Positions 16,916 to 26,723 of a DNA stretch of 64,000 nt are shown here, piece after piece. How positions within the stretch are numbered: the stretch's first letter is position 1; every line of letters starts with the position of its first letter. The notes under the pieces were generated by a model. That model had not been told where the DNA came from. It saw only the letters and a list, made by a program, of their open reading frames with translations, and ran no database searches. Made by a program: the position numbers and the translations under genes. Origin of the DNA: an uncultured Croceitalea sp. (GTDB lineage Bacteria > Bacteroidota > Bacteroidia > Flavobacteriales > Flavobacteriaceae); assembly GCA_947499565.1 (NCBI GenBank), contig CANMOV010000007.1, positions 1 to 64,000 on the forward strand, read 5' to 3'.

Positions 16916-18259
16916 ATGCTAAGAATAGTCTACATAATATGTTTTTTTCTTTGTTTTGGAGGTGTTAGTAATGCACAAAAGTTCCAAATTCCACCTGGTA
17001 AAAAATTTGAAAAAATAAATTTTGAATTAGTGAACAATCTAATGATTGTTCCCGTGGAGGTAAATGGTTCCAAGCTTTCGTTTATACTAGACTCTGGAGT
17101 AGGTAGTCCAATATTATTTAATCTCTCTAATCAGGATTCTATTCAAATTAACAATGTTTCTAAAATAACGTTGCGAGGTTTAGGGGAAGGTGAACCTATG
17201 GAAGCGTTAAAATCAAGGAATAACATTTTTAAGTTAGGAAAGGCTACTAATTTTAACCAATCCCTATTTGTTGTATTGGATAAGGATTTAAACTTTTCTA
17301 CTTCTTTAGGTATTCCTGTCCATGGTATTATAGGTTATGATGTATTTGATAGTTTTATTGTTGATGTTAATTATACAAGCGGCTACATAAAATTATATAA
17401 TAAGAATACTTACAGTAAAAAGAAACTAGCTAAGCATCAAGAATTACCTTTAGCTGTATATAATAAAAAAGCTTTTTTAACGGGCGCTATACTTTTAGAA
17501 GACAATTCGGATATTCCGGTAAAATTGCTCGTAGATACAGGAAGTAGCGACGCTTTATGGCTATTTCATGACCCAGAAAAGGGGGTTGAAATTCCAGATA
17601 AAAACTATGATGACTTTTTAGGAAAAGGACTAAGCGGTAATATTTTTGGAAAACGTACCAAGTTAAAAGGTGTTAGGATAGGAGATTTTCTATTGAATGA
17701 TGCAAAAGCGGCTTTTCCTTTTAGAGAATCTTTTAGCGCAATTAAAAATTTAGGCAATAGAAACGGTAGTTTAGGAGGAGAGGTGCTAAAGCGTTTTAAT
17801 ATGGTATTTGATTACGATAATAAACGAATATACCTTAAGAAGAACAGCAATTTCAATAAGCCTTTCCAATACAATATGGCAGGTATAGACTTGCAACATA
17901 ATGGAGTTCGTTATATTTCGGAACGAATAACAAATTCTAGGGGACTTGTACAACAGGATAAGGATAGTTTTGGCAATGTGCAGATACTCCTTGGTAACCA
18001 AACAAGATTGAGTCTTGTGCCAGAAATAGTGGTTTCTGGTATACGAGCTGGCAGCCCAGCGGAAGAAGCTGGCCTTAAAGAAGGGGATATTATTTTAGCT
18101 GTTAATGGTAAAAGAGTACATCAGTACAAATTACAGGAAATCCTTTCCATGATTAATCATAAAGAAGGAAAGAAAGTTAAGTTGTTAATTGAACGTTATA
18201 ACAAGGATTTACTCTTTTCTTTTGTAGTTAAGGATATCTTTAAATCACAAAAGCCCTGA
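16916..18259 (+). CDS. Secreted aspartyl protease family protein with PDZ domain
   Basis: This 447-residue protein has a signal peptide (1-20, ending SNA), then two retropepsin-like lobes with FILDSG (Asp59) and LLVDTGSS (Asp near 205), and a C-terminal PDZ domain (about 375-430, AGSPAEEAGLKEGDIILAVNG). The first lobe has DSG in place of DTG, a tolerated variant. It is likely a periplasmic or outer-membrane-associated protease or peptide-binding protein; the substrate is unknown. It stands alone and shares a terminator with the convergent DUF1573 gene. Confidence 0.88.
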   Translation: MLRIVYIICFFLCFGGVSNAQKFQIPPGKKFEKINFELVNNLMIVPVEVNGSKLSFILDSGVGSPILFNLSNQDSIQINNVSKITLRGLGEGEPMEALKSRNNIFKLGKATNFNQSLFVVLDKDLNFSTSLGIPVHGIIGYDVFDSFIVDVNYTSGYIKLYNKNTYSKKKLAKHQELPLAVYNKKAFLTGAILLEDNSDIPVKLLVDTGSSDALWLFHDPEKGVEIPDKNYDDFLGKGLSGNIFGKRTKLKGVRIGDFLLNDAKAAFPFRESFSAIKNLGNRNGSLGGEVLKRFNMVFDYDNKRIYLKKNSNFNKPFQYNMAGIDLQHNGVRYISERITNSRGLVQQDKDSFGNVQILLGNQTRLSLVPEIVVSGIRAGSPAEEAGLKEGDIILAVNGKRVHQYKLQEILSMINHKEGKKVKLLIERYNKDLLFSFVVKDIFKSQKP

Positions 18260-18290
18260 CAAATGTCAAGGCTTTTATAATTTTTTTCTA
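18249..18290. terminator. Shared bidirectional terminator
   Basis: AAAAGCC plus CTGAC (18249-18260) pairs with GTCAA plus GGCTTTT (18265-18276) with one internal mismatch, followed by a T-rich run. It sits between convergent genes that end at 18259 and 18298. Confidence 0.8.
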
Positions 18291-18297
18291 CTAAATT

Positions 18298-18684
18298 TTA
18301 TTTAGCTCCTTCTACTAATTCACCTTTAATTTTAATCACCTTAGTAGGAGTGTCAGCGTTTGAAGTTACTGTAATTGCTTTTCTAAAAGGACCTACAGGT
18401 CTTTTAGTGTCATATTTAACCTCAATCTTTCCGGTTGCACCAGGTGCAATAGGAGCTTCAGGCTTTTTAGGGATGGTACATCCACAGCTTGATTTTACAT
18501 TACTAATTACTAAAGGCGCATCGCCAGTATTTGTAAATTCAAAAGTTCTTACACCATCTCCGCCTCGCTGTACTTTGCCATAATCAATGGTTTCAGCTTT
18601 AAACTCAATTTTAGCGATCTTGTCCTGTGCTTTTACGCTTAAGGCCATAAGACCTACAAATAATAAAAGTACTGCTTTTTTCAT
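18298..18684 (-). CDS. DUF1573 domain secreted protein
   Basis: This 128-residue protein has a signal peptide (about 1-19) and one DUF1573 Ig-like domain, with KVQRGGDGVRTFEFTNTGDAPLVI, SSCGCTIP and IKGEL. Such proteins are abundant exported proteins in Bacteroidota, without a proven function. The longer frame starting at 18738 begins at a TTG that is the -33 element of the promoter, so I start at ATG 18684. Confidence 0.88.
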   Translation of the reverse strand: MKKAVLLLFVGLMALSVKAQDKIAKIEFKAETIDYGKVQRGGDGVRTFEFTNTGDAPLVISNVKSSCGCTIPKKPEAPIAPGATGKIEVKYDTKRPVGPFRKAITVTSNADTPTKVIKIKGELVEGAK

Positions 18685-18708
18685 CTTTTTAGTTTTTTTG
18701 AGGAACTT

Positions 18709-18738
18709 CAAATTTAGGAGAATTAAACCTACATCCAA
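18709..18738 (-). promoter_or_regulatory. Promoter for DUF1573 gene
   Basis: TTG (18738-18736), a 19-base spacer and TAAATTTG (18716-18709) match the full Bacteroidota consensus. The ATG lies 24 bases downstream. Confidence 0.75.
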
Positions 18739-18745
18739 AATTCTT

Positions 18746-18774
18746 TTGTCATCTAATAACGTTACTTACTTTTG
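18746..18774 (+). promoter_or_regulatory. Promoter for valS
   Basis: TTG (18746-18748), an 18-base spacer and TACTTTTG (18767-18774) match the consensus. The leader to the valS ATG is about 100 bases, and the upstream TTG lies only 7 bases from the TTG of the divergent DUF1573 promoter. Confidence 0.65.
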
Positions 18775-18883
18775 TTTCGTATTTCTAGAATTGGCATTTA
18801 GTCGAATAGCATTAAAATTTAACATAGCTTTTCTTGTTAAAATTCCAATTCAAACTTGATAAGACAAAAACTGTACCGAAAAT

Positions 18884-21514
18884 ATGGAGATTCCATCTAA
18901 ATACGATTCTAAAAGAGTAGAAAGTCACTGGTATAATTACTGGATGAAACATGACTTTTTTAGCTCAAAACCTGATGATAGAGAGCCTTATACCATTGTA
19001 ATACCCCCACCAAATGTGACAGGTGTATTACATATGGGGCATATGCTTAATAATACTATTCAGGATGTTTTAATCAGAAAAGCACGTCTAGAAGGTAAAA
19101 ATGCATGTTGGGTACCCGGTATGGACCACGCTTCTATTGCTACTGAGGCGAAAGTGGTGGCTAAATTAAAAGATAATGGCATTGCTAAAGCAGATTTAAC
19201 CAGGGAGGAGTTTCTAAAGCATGCTTGGGATTGGACAGATGAATATGGAGGTGTAATCCTAGAGCAATTAAAAAAGCTAGGGTGTTCCTGTGATTGGAGC
19301 CGCACAAAGTTTACCATGGATGACGATATGTCAGCATCTGTACTAAAAGTCTTCATCGATTTATATAATAAAGGTCTGGTATACAGGGGTTTTAGAATGG
19401 TGAATTGGGACCCAGAAGCTAAAACCACACTTTCTGATGAAGAGGTAAATTACGAAGAACGCCAAGGACTGTTATATTATTTATCCTATGAAATAGAAGG
19501 CTCTGATGAAAAAGTAACTATTGCCACCACACGTCCCGAAACTATTTTAGGTGATACAGCTATTTGTATTAATCCAAATGATGAAAGATATAGCCATTTG
19601 CGAGGTAAAAAGGCTATTGTACCAATATCCAATAGAGTAATCCCCATTATTGAAGATGAGTATGTAGATATTGAGTTCGGTACAGGATGTTTAAAAGTGA
19701 CCCCTGCTCATGATGAGAATGATAAAAACCTTGGAGAAAAGCACGGTTTAGAGGTAATCGATATTTTTAATGCAGACGCCAGTTTAAATTCTTTTGGATT
19801 GCATTATGAGGGTAAAGACCGTTTTGTAGTGCGCAAGGAGATTGCAAAAGAGCTAGAGGAGAAGGGATTTTTAGTTAAAACTGAACAGCATATTAATAAA
19901 GTGGGTACGTCCGAACGTACAAAAGCGGTAATAGAACCTCGTCTATCTGACCAATGGTTTTTAAAAATGGAAGACTTAGCCAAACCAGCTATAGATGCAG
20001 TTTTAAAGAATGGTGAGGTAAAACTATTTCCTAAAAAGTTTGAAAATACATATCGCCACTGGATGGAGAATATTCGTGATTGGAATATTTCGCGTCAATT
20101 ATGGTGGGGACAACAAATTCCTGCATACTACTACGGAGATGGCAAGGAAGACTTTGTCGTTGCTGAAACCATGGAAAAAGCCTTAGAGATAGCAAAAGAA
20201 CGTACCAACAACGAACAATTAACAATCAAAAACTTAGTACAGGATGCAGATGTACTGGATACTTGGTTTTCCTCCTGGTTATGGCCAATAAGCGTTTTTG
20301 GAGGAATTTTAGAACCCGATAATGAAGAGGTTAACTATTACTACCCTACAAATGATTTAGTTACAGGACCAGATATTTTGTTTTTCTGGGTTGCACGTAT
20401 GATTGTAGCTGGTTATGAATTTCGTGATGAGAGACCTTATGAGAATGTTTACTTAACGGGATTGGTAAGGGATAAACAGCGCCGTAAGATGTCCAAACAA
20501 CTAGGGAATTCCCCTGATGCTTTAAAATTAATTGAAGAATATGGTGCTGATGGCGTTCGAGTTGGACTACTTTTAAGTTCAGCTGCAGGTAATGATCTAA
20601 TGTTTGATGAGGCTTTATGCCAACAAGGAAAGAATTTTGCTAATAAAATCTGGAATGCCTTTAGATTGGTAAAGGGTTGGGAAGTAGCCGATATAGAACA
20701 GCCAGAAGCTGCTAAGATTGGAATTGAATGGTATACTGCTAAGTTTAACCAGACCTTGACAGAAATTGAAGACCATTATAGTAAATACAGAATTTCTGAT
20801 GCTTTAATGGCTATGTATAAGTTAATTTGGGATGATTTTTGTTCTTGGTTGTTAGAAATAGTAAAACCTGCCTATCAACAACCAATAGACAAGAAGACTT
20901 TAGCGGAAGTTATTCATCTGTTTGAAGAAAACTTAAGAATATTACACCCATTTATGCCATTTTTAAGTGAAGAGGTTTGGCAACATATGACTAAACGTAC
21001 TCCCGAAGAAGCTTTATGTATTGCTAACTGGCCAAAAGGGGCTGATTTTGATGATAAGTTGATTTCAGAATTTGATTTTGCAGCTGAGGTAATTTCGGGT
21101 GTTCGTAATATTAGAAAAGAGAAGAATATTCCAAATAAAGATACTTTGGAGTTGAAGGAATTGAATGCTGGGGCAGTTTCATCGCAAATGAATCCTGTTA
21201 TTATCAAATTGAGCAATCTTTCTACAATTGCAACGGTAACCGAGACTGTAGATGGAGCATTAAGTTTCCGCGTTAAGAGCAATGAGTATTTTATTCCTAT
21301 AAGTGGAGCAATAGATGTAGAAGTTGAAATAGCAAAGCTAGAAGAAGAACTAAAGTATACAAAAGGCTTTTTACAGTCTGTTCAAAAGAAATTAGCTAAC
21401 GAACGCTTTGTAAATAACGCACCTGCGCAAGTAGTAGAGATAGAACGTAAAAAAGTCTCAGATGCAGAAGCTAAGATTGAAACCTTGGAAAAGAGTTTGG
21501 CTAGTCTGTCTTAA
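18884..21514 (+). CDS. valS: Valyl-tRNA synthetase
   Basis: This class I aminoacyl-tRNA synthetase charges tRNA-Val. The 876-residue protein has the HIGH-type motif HMGH (50-53, after PPPNVTGVL), the editing-domain motif [23 protein letters not shown] (about 534) as the KMSKS equivalent, and the C-terminal coiled-coil arm (about 810-870) typical of ValRS. It is complete, and a small membrane protein gene follows 14 bases later. Confidence 0.97.
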   Translation: MEIPSKYDSKRVESHWYNYWMKHDFFSSKPDDREPYTIVIPPPNVTGVLHMGHMLNNTIQDVLIRKARLEGKNACWVPGMDHASIATEAKVVAKLKDNGIAKADLTREEFLKHAWDWTDEYGGVILEQLKKLGCSCDWSRTKFTMDDDMSASVLKVFIDLYNKGLVYRGFRMVNWDPEAKTTLSDEEVNYEERQGLLYYLSYEIEGSDEKVTIATTRPETILGDTAICINPNDERYSHLRGKKAIVPISNRVIPIIEDEYVDIEFGTGCLKVTPAHDENDKNLGEKHGLEVIDIFNADASLNSFGLHYEGKDRFVVRKEIAKELEEKGFLVKTEQHINKVGTSERTKAVIEPRLSDQWFLKMEDLAKPAIDAVLKNGEVKLFPKKFENTYRHWMENIRDWNISRQLWWGQQIPAYYYGDGKEDFVVAETMEKALEIAKERTNNEQLTIKNLVQDADVLDTWFSSWLWPISVFGGILEPDNEEVNYYYPTNDLVTGPDILFFWVARMIVAGYEFRDERPYENVYLTGLVRDKQRRKMSKQLGNSPDALKLIEEYGADGVRVGLLLSSAAGNDLMFDEALCQQGKNFANKIWNAFRLVKGWEVADIEQPEAAKIGIEWYTAKFNQTLTEIEDHYSKYRISDALMAMYKLIWDDFCSWLLEIVKPAYQQPIDKKTLAEVIHLFEENLRILHPFMPFLSEEVWQHMTKRTPEEALCIANWPKGADFDDKLISEFDFAAEVISGVRNIRKEKNIPNKDTLELKELNAGAVSSQMNPVIIKLSNLSTIATVTETVDGALSFRVKSNEYFIPISGAIDVEVEIAKLEEELKYTKGFLQSVQKKLANERFVNNAPAQVVEIERKKVSDAEAKIETLEKSLASLS

Positions 21515-21528
21515 ATAAACACTTTATT

Positions 21529-21840
21529 ATGCCTGAAGAACTTAAAAACAAGTTGAAGAATTTCAATAATTTTTCTTGGGCAATTCTTGTATTTGGTGTT
21601 TTATCATTTACAGCTGGACTATACCAACTTTTTTTTACACAAATCCAATTTGGGACTAATCTAAGGTATTTGCAACCAGATGTAGTTGGTCCAGTTAAGT
21701 TAATTTTAGGTTTCCTTTGTATAATAGCCACTTTATTTAGGTTTCGAAATAGAAAAAAATGGGTTAAAGATTTAATTGAGCAGGAAAAAGAAGATAGAAG
21801 ATGGCAAAGACGTTATTGGCAATCAAAAAAGAAAAACTAA
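21529..21840 (+). CDS. Small two-TM hypothetical protein
   Basis: This 103-residue protein has two hydrophobic segments (about 17-38 and 55-70) and a strongly basic, tryptophan-rich tail (about 75-103), consistent with a small inner-membrane protein with a cytoplasmic C-terminus. I do not recognise a family. It follows valS by 14 bases, so it is probably cotranscribed. Its stop overlaps that of the convergent transporter gene by 4 bases. Confidence 0.65.
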   Translation: MPEELKNKLKNFNNFSWAILVFGVLSFTAGLYQLFFTQIQFGTNLRYLQPDVVGPVKLILGFLCIIATLFRFRNRKKWVKDLIEQEKEDRRWQRRYWQSKKKN

Positions 21841-22667
21841 TTCTTTTTCACCAAAGTATTCGCCACTAATCCTCCAATAATTAATAAGAGGCCAAGAAAA
21901 CTCCAAAAGGTATAATTGTCATCAAACCAAAAGACACCAATAGCTATGGTAAAGATGACTTCCGTGTATTTTATAGGTGCAACTACATTTGTTGGCGCTG
22001 CTTGGAATGCTTTTGTCATATATACCTGTCCAAAATATCCAAAAACGCCTAAACTACCCAATAAAACCCAATCCCAACCTTGAGGTTGAATCCAATTAAA
22101 AATACATATAAGACCTCCTATTACAGTAGCATAAAACATAAAGTAATTCACCACTACTACTGGATGGTCACCTTTGCCAATCTTTCGTATTAAAATATAA
22201 ACTAGGCCCGTAAAAAGCGAAGCGGTAATTACTAATGCCATACCGGTATTGCTCACATTACCATCAAAGCCTTTTAGAATAATAACACCAGCAAAAGCCA
22301 TTAAGAAAAATAGAAACTGAATGGGTTTTAGTTTTTCTTTTAATAAAAAAACAGCGAAGATTGCGGCAAAAATTGGAGCAATATAGCGCAATGAAACTGC
22401 GGTTCCTATGGGTAGATGTTTAAAAGAAAGAAAAAACAGACTCATAGAAATAAGTCCGGCTATAGCTCTTAAAGACAGTAACTTTCTTTGGTTTCCTAAA
22501 ATTGGAATTTTATGATGTATAAGATATGTTGTTGCAAAAACAAAGGAGGTAATAGACCTAAAAAACACCAACTGGAATCCGGGAATATGGTCCAGATATT
22601 TTATAAAAGCATTCATTAGCGAAAATGATGCTGTACTTAATAGCATATAAAAAAGTGCTTTTTTCAC
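21837..22667 (-). CDS. DMT superfamily (EamA) transporter
   Basis: This protein of about 276 residues has ten predicted transmembrane segments in two EamA-like halves, as in DMT metabolite exporters (for example RhaT/YdcZ relatives). The substrate cannot be assigned. The start is uncertain: a GTG at 22685 overlaps a TAnnTTTG element (22685-22692), a GTG at 22667 gives a full first helix, and an ATG at 22646 would trim it. I prefer 22667. Confidence 0.8.
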   Translation of the reverse strand: MKKALFYMLLSTASFSLMNAFIKYLDHIPGFQLVFFRSITSFVFATTYLIHHKIPILGNQRKLLSLRAIAGLISMSLFFLSFKHLPIGTAVSLRYIAPIFAAIFAVFLLKEKLKPIQFLFFLMAFAGVIILKGFDGNVSNTGMALVITASLFTGLVYILIRKIGKGDHPVVVVNYFMFYATVIGGLICIFNWIQPQGWDWVLLGSLGVFGYFGQVYMTKAFQAAPTNVVAPIKYTEVIFTIAIGVFWFDDNYTFWSFLGLLLIIGGLVANTLVKKN

Positions 22668-22684
22668 AGGAATAAATAAGGGCA

Positions 22685-22692
22685 CAAAGCTA
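22685..22692 (-). promoter_or_regulatory. -7 element before the DMT transporter gene
   Basis: TAGCTTTG on the minus strand matches TAnnTTTG. I see no TTG at -33. It argues against the upstream GTG start at 22685. Confidence 0.4.
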
Positions 22693-22771
22693 AACTATTG
22701 AGCAGGAATTCTCATTTTCTCTTGCGTATATATAACAAAAGAGTTTTCTTTGTTTAAAATCATTCTAAATA

Positions 22772-23287
22772 ATGTCAAGACAGCGAGAAGCATCCAATAA
22801 AATGAGAATCTACCACCGTTACTTAGGCTTCTTTTTAGCTGGAATAATGGGAGTTTACGCAATAAGCGGTATTATTTTAATTTTTAGAAATACAGATTTT
22901 CTAAAAGTTGAAACTACCAATGAAAAGCAAGTTGCAGTAAACTTAAATGCAGAAGAATTAGGCAAAGAAATAAGAATTAAGCGTTTAGCTTTTACTGCAT
23001 TGGAAGGTGATTTAGCAATTTTTAAGGAAGGCTCTTATAATAGGAAAAGTGGAGAAGTAACCTATATAACAAAGAAGCTTCCGTTGGTACTCGATAAAAT
23101 GACGCATATGCATAAGGCCACGTCTAAAGATCCTTTGTTTTTCCTTAATATATTCTTTGGTGTCGCACTATTATTTTTTGTTATTTCTGCATTTTGGATG
23201 TTCTTACCTGGGAGCACTATATTTAAGAAAGGTCTTTATTTTGCAGCTGGGGGAATTGTTTTAACCCTTATTATGCTCCTAGTGTAA
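22772..23287 (+). CDS. PepSY-like transmembrane protein
   Basis: This 171-residue protein starts with a cytoplasmic stretch and a transmembrane helix (about 14-37, YLGFFLAGIMGVYAISGI) resembling PepSY-associated TM proteins. A roughly 80-residue extracytoplasmic region follows, and two further helices at about 118-142 and 150-171. Relatives are often linked to iron or redox functions, but no such link is visible here. It is separated by 50 bases from the downstream metallo-hydrolase. Confidence 0.7.
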   Translation: MSRQREASNKMRIYHRYLGFFLAGIMGVYAISGIILIFRNTDFLKVETTNEKQVAVNLNAEELGKEIRIKRLAFTALEGDLAIFKEGSYNRKSGEVTYITKKLPLVLDKMTHMHKATSKDPLFFLNIFFGVALLFFVISAFWMFLPGSTIFKKGLYFAAGGIVLTLIMLLV

Positions 23288-23337
23288 GGTTTTAACAAAA
23301 TATGTAACTTACCAGAGTAGAACCTTTAAACTTAAAG

Positions 23338-24222
23338 ATGAAAAAAGTTACCCTAATAGTATCCATATTAGTTTGTATTATTTCCTACGGACAAAGAGAT
23401 TGGAGCAGTGTAAATATTACTTCAGAAAAATTATCAGAGAATATTTATGTTTTGTTTGGTTCGGGTGGTAATATTGGTTTAGCAATTGGCGAAGACAACG
23501 CTTATTTAATAGATGACCAGTTTAGCCCTTTGTCTGATAAAATACTAGCACATGTTAAGACTATTACAGATAAGCCAGTAAAATGGGTTTTAAACACGCA
23601 TTGGCATGGGGACCACACGGGGGGGAATGAAAACATGGCTAACCAAGGAGCAATAATAGTTGCTCATGAAAACGTTAGAAAAAGAATGTCCACTAAGCAA
23701 GATAGAGGTGGAGGTCGTGTTGCTGAACCTTCTCCTGATTCAGCACTTCCAATAATTACATTTAATGATAAGATGACTCTTTACTTGGGGAACGGGAATA
23801 GTATGCATGCCATGCATGTAAATGATGCACATACAGACGGAGACTCCTATTATTACTTTCCAGAAGATAATGTGTTGCACATGGGGGACAACTTTTTTGT
23901 TGGCCGTTATCCTTACATAGATTTAAATTCTGGAGGAGACATCGATGGTTTAGTGAGTAATGTGACCATGGTATTAGGTATAATAGATGATGAAACTAAA
24001 ATTATTCCGGGTCACGGTAAAGTTGCTGCCAAAAGTGACTTACTAAGTTATAAAGAGGTGATTTCTGAGTTGCGAGAACGCGTAGTAACAGCAAGAGCAG
24101 CTGGCAACTCCTTGGAACAAACACAAAAATTAGGATTGTCCAAAGAATGGGACGAAACCCATGGACAAGGATTTATTAATGCTGAACGTATTATAGAGTT
24201 TATTTACAAATCTGCAGATTAG
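23338..24222 (+). CDS. Secreted metallo-beta-lactamase fold hydrolase
   Basis: This 294-residue protein has a signal peptide (1-18) and the MBL metal motif HWHGDH (His88, His90, Asp92, His93), followed by further ligand-type motifs HTDGDS, GDNFF and PGHGKV. This is the SoxH/quinoprotein-relay-like branch of MBL hydrolases; the substrate is not predictable and beta-lactam resistance should not be inferred. It precedes the GH109 gene by 46 bases on the same strand. Confidence 0.85.
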   Translation: MKKVTLIVSILVCIISYGQRDWSSVNITSEKLSENIYVLFGSGGNIGLAIGEDNAYLIDDQFSPLSDKILAHVKTITDKPVKWVLNTHWHGDHTGGNENMANQGAIIVAHENVRKRMSTKQDRGGGRVAEPSPDSALPIITFNDKMTLYLGNGNSMHAMHVNDAHTDGDSYYYFPEDNVLHMGDNFFVGRYPYIDLNSGGDIDGLVSNVTMVLGIIDDETKIIPGHGKVAAKSDLLSYKEVISELRERVVTARAAGNSLEQTQKLGLSKEWDETHGQGFINAERIIEFIYKSAD

Positions 24223-24268
24223 GTTTCAATTTTATTACCTTGTTTTCTGAACAAAATGATTTGTAAAG

Positions 24269-25657
24269 ATGAAAAATTTAGATAGGCGCCATTTCTTAAA
24301 GAAAACTTCACTTTCTGCCGCTGCCTTAGCTGTATTACCTAATTATCTTTCTGCACAATCCGAACGTCCTTTAAATGCTGTTTATATGGGGGATTATGCA
24401 GCACCAAAGCTGGAAACGGTAAGAGCTGCGTTTATAGGGGTTGGAGCTCGTGGAGGAGACCATTTAAAGTTTTTTGCGGCTTTACCAAACACAGAAGTAG
24501 TTGCCATTTGCGATGTTTACCAAGACTTAGTAAAAGAAAAGATTGGCAGGGTCCGGGAAGTTACGGATGAAAGTAGGCACCAAAAAATAGCGGAATATTC
24601 TGGTGATGAAAATCAATGGAAAGTAATGTTGGAAGCAGTAAAGCCAGATGTGGTTTTTATTGCTACCAACTGGCAGAATCATGCGCCTATGGCTATCGAA
24701 GCGATGAATAAAGGAGCACATGCTTTTGTAGAAGTTCCTATAGCGGTAACTATCCAAGAAATGTGGGATATCGTTGATACTTCGGAACGTACCCACAAGC
24801 ATTGCATGATGCTAGAGAATGTAAACTATAGTAGAGATGAGCTTATGTTTCTTAACATGTGCAGAAAGGGTGCTATTGGAGAGGTAATGCATGGTGAAGC
24901 AGCATATATTCACGAGTTAAGATGGCAAATGAATGAGGTTGACCGCGGAACTGGTTCCTGGCGAACACATCATTATTCAAAAAGAAATGGAAACTTATAT
25001 CCAACCCATGGTTTAGGTCCAGTGGCACAATATATGAATTTAGGTAGGGGAGAGGATACATTTAAAAGCTTGGTTTCTTTCTCAACTCCTGCTAGAGGAA
25101 GACAACAGTATGCCAAAAATAACTACCCAGAAAATCACAAGTGGAATCAACTAGAATTTAAAGGGGGAGATTTAAATACATCAATAGTTAAAACTAAAAT
25201 GGGTAAAACCATTATGGTGCAATGGGATGAAACTAGCCCAAGACCTTATTCTAGGTTAAACTTAATCCAAGGAACTAAAGGGACTTTAGCAGGTTTCCCT
25301 ACTAGAGTTGCTCTAGAGGGCGGTGTTGAAGGTGTAACAAAAGACCATCACTCATGGGTTCAGGGAGAGCAATTAGAAGTACTTTATGAAAAATATGACC
25401 ATCCACTGTATAAAAGACTTAATCAGGCTGCTAAAGGTAGCGGTCATGGAGGAATGGATGGAATTATGGTATATCGTATTGTAGAATGCCTACAAAAAGG
25501 TCTACCATTAGATCAAAATGTTTATGAAGGTTGTTTTTGGAGTGCGGTTGCACCATTAAGTGAACGTTCTGTAGCCAGTGATGGGTCTCCCCAACCGTTT
25601 CCGGATTTTACAAGGGAGAATTGGAAAGACACAAAACCACTTGCGATTATAAATTAA
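24269..25657 (+). CDS. GH109-family Gfo/Idh/MocA glycosidase
   Basis: This 462-residue protein carries a twin-arginine-like signal (Arg6-Arg7 in DRRHFLKKT, then a hydrophobic stretch to about 30). An NAD-binding fold begins at FIGVGARGGDH (about 55). Motifs such as VEVPIAVT, NGNLYPTHGLGPVAQYMN and SGHGGMDGIM match my memory of GH109 alpha-N-acetylgalactosaminidases, which use tightly bound NAD in a redox-type glycoside cleavage. Family members also vary in specificity, so GalNAc release is probable rather than certain. The Tat signal suggests export folded with NAD bound. The kinase gene follows after 8 bases. Confidence 0.88.
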   Translation: MKNLDRRHFLKKTSLSAAALAVLPNYLSAQSERPLNAVYMGDYAAPKLETVRAAFIGVGARGGDHLKFFAALPNTEVVAICDVYQDLVKEKIGRVREVTDESRHQKIAEYSGDENQWKVMLEAVKPDVVFIATNWQNHAPMAIEAMNKGAHAFVEVPIAVTIQEMWDIVDTSERTHKHCMMLENVNYSRDELMFLNMCRKGAIGEVMHGEAAYIHELRWQMNEVDRGTGSWRTHHYSKRNGNLYPTHGLGPVAQYMNLGRGEDTFKSLVSFSTPARGRQQYAKNNYPENHKWNQLEFKGGDLNTSIVKTKMGKTIMVQWDETSPRPYSRLNLIQGTKGTLAGFPTRVALEGGVEGVTKDHHSWVQGEQLEVLYEKYDHPLYKRLNQAAKGSGHGGMDGIMVYRIVECLQKGLPLDQNVYEGCFWSAVAPLSERSVASDGSPQPFPDFTRENWKDTKPLAIIN

Positions 25658-25665
25658 AAATTTCA

Positions 25666-26715
25666 ATGGTTAATATAAAAGTCCCTGCTAGGATTTGTTT
25701 TTATGGAGACCATCAAGATTATTTGGGTCTGCCTGTAATTGCTGGTACTATCAATAGATTTATAGAATTGCGAGCAGTAAAAAATTCTACTAACAGTTTT
25801 GTAATTAAACTTCTTGATTTAGATAAAAAAATTTCAATTTTAGTGGATGACGCTTTGGACGATATAAAAGACGGGGATTATTTTCGTTCTTGTATGGCAG
25901 TTCTTAAGGAAAATGGTTTCGTATTTGACCAGGGATATAATATAGAAATATCTGGGAACATTCCAGTAAATGCCGGTTTATCAAGTTCCTCAGCTTTAGT
26001 AGTTTGTTGGCTTCGTTTTTTGATTGCCATTCAAGAAAAATCAATTTCAGTAAGTGATGAAGAAATTGGCCAATTGGCCTATAAGGCCGAAACGGTTTAT
26101 TTTAAACAACCCGGTGGTATAATGGACCAGTATACAATTGCGCAAGGAGGAATGTTGTTTATTGATACAGAAACAGGAGAAAGTAGTGTCTTACATACGT
26201 ATATAGGAACATTAGTTATTGCAGAATCTGGTATTGCCAAACAAACCTTAGAAGTGCTGCAAAATGCTAGGGTTTATGCCCAGAATGCTATTGCTTCGGT
26301 ACAAAAGAGTATTCCTGATTTTAAAGTAACAGATGCTACCATAGCTGATTATGAAAAGTATAAAGTATTAGTTCCGGATGAATTTCAAAATCATTGGTAT
26401 GCAACGATTCATAACTATGTTATTACTAGAAAAGCACAACAGGAACTTCAAAAATCAAAACCAGACACAACTGTTTTGGGAAATTTGATGAACCAACATC
26501 AACAAATCTTGCAGGATCAAATTCAAAATACCCCAATTGAAATGATTAAAATGTTAGAGTCAGCAAAAGAAGCGGGAGCATTAGGTGCTAAAATTATTGG
26601 ATCCGGTGGTGGCGGTTGCATGGTTGCTATTACAGATAATGAAACCAAAAATAAAGTAATTAATGCGTTTTTGGCTTCAAATGCTTTAAATGCCTACGAA
26701 GTCAAATTAGTATAA
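25666..26715 (+). CDS. GHMP family sugar kinase
   Basis: This 349-residue GHMP kinase has the substrate-side PARICFYGDHQDYLG (7-21), the ATP motif PVNAGLSSSSALVV (about 101-114) and the C-terminal GSGGGGCMVAI (about 311-321). It resembles galactokinase- and mevalonate-kinase-like members that make sugar 1-phosphates. I start at ATG 25666; the longer frame from TTG 25621 would overlap the GH109 gene. It is packed between the GH109 and nucleotidyltransferase genes with 8-base gaps, which suggests a sugar-activation step. Confidence 0.85.
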   Translation: MVNIKVPARICFYGDHQDYLGLPVIAGTINRFIELRAVKNSTNSFVIKLLDLDKKISILVDDALDDIKDGDYFRSCMAVLKENGFVFDQGYNIEISGNIPVNAGLSSSSALVVCWLRFLIAIQEKSISVSDEEIGQLAYKAETVYFKQPGGIMDQYTIAQGGMLFIDTETGESSVLHTYIGTLVIAESGIAKQTLEVLQNARVYAQNAIASVQKSIPDFKVTDATIADYEKYKVLVPDEFQNHWYATIHNYVITRKAQQELQKSKPDTTVLGNLMNQHQQILQDQIQNTPIEMIKMLESAKEAGALGAKIIGSGGGGCMVAITDNETKNKVINAFLASNALNAYEVKLV

Positions 26716-26723
26716 CCTATACT

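Noticed and set aside
23338-24222. Antibiotic-resistance beta-lactamase
   Set aside because: It has the general MBL fold motif only; the other motifs fit hydrolases of the SoxH-like branch, and no resistance claim can be made.
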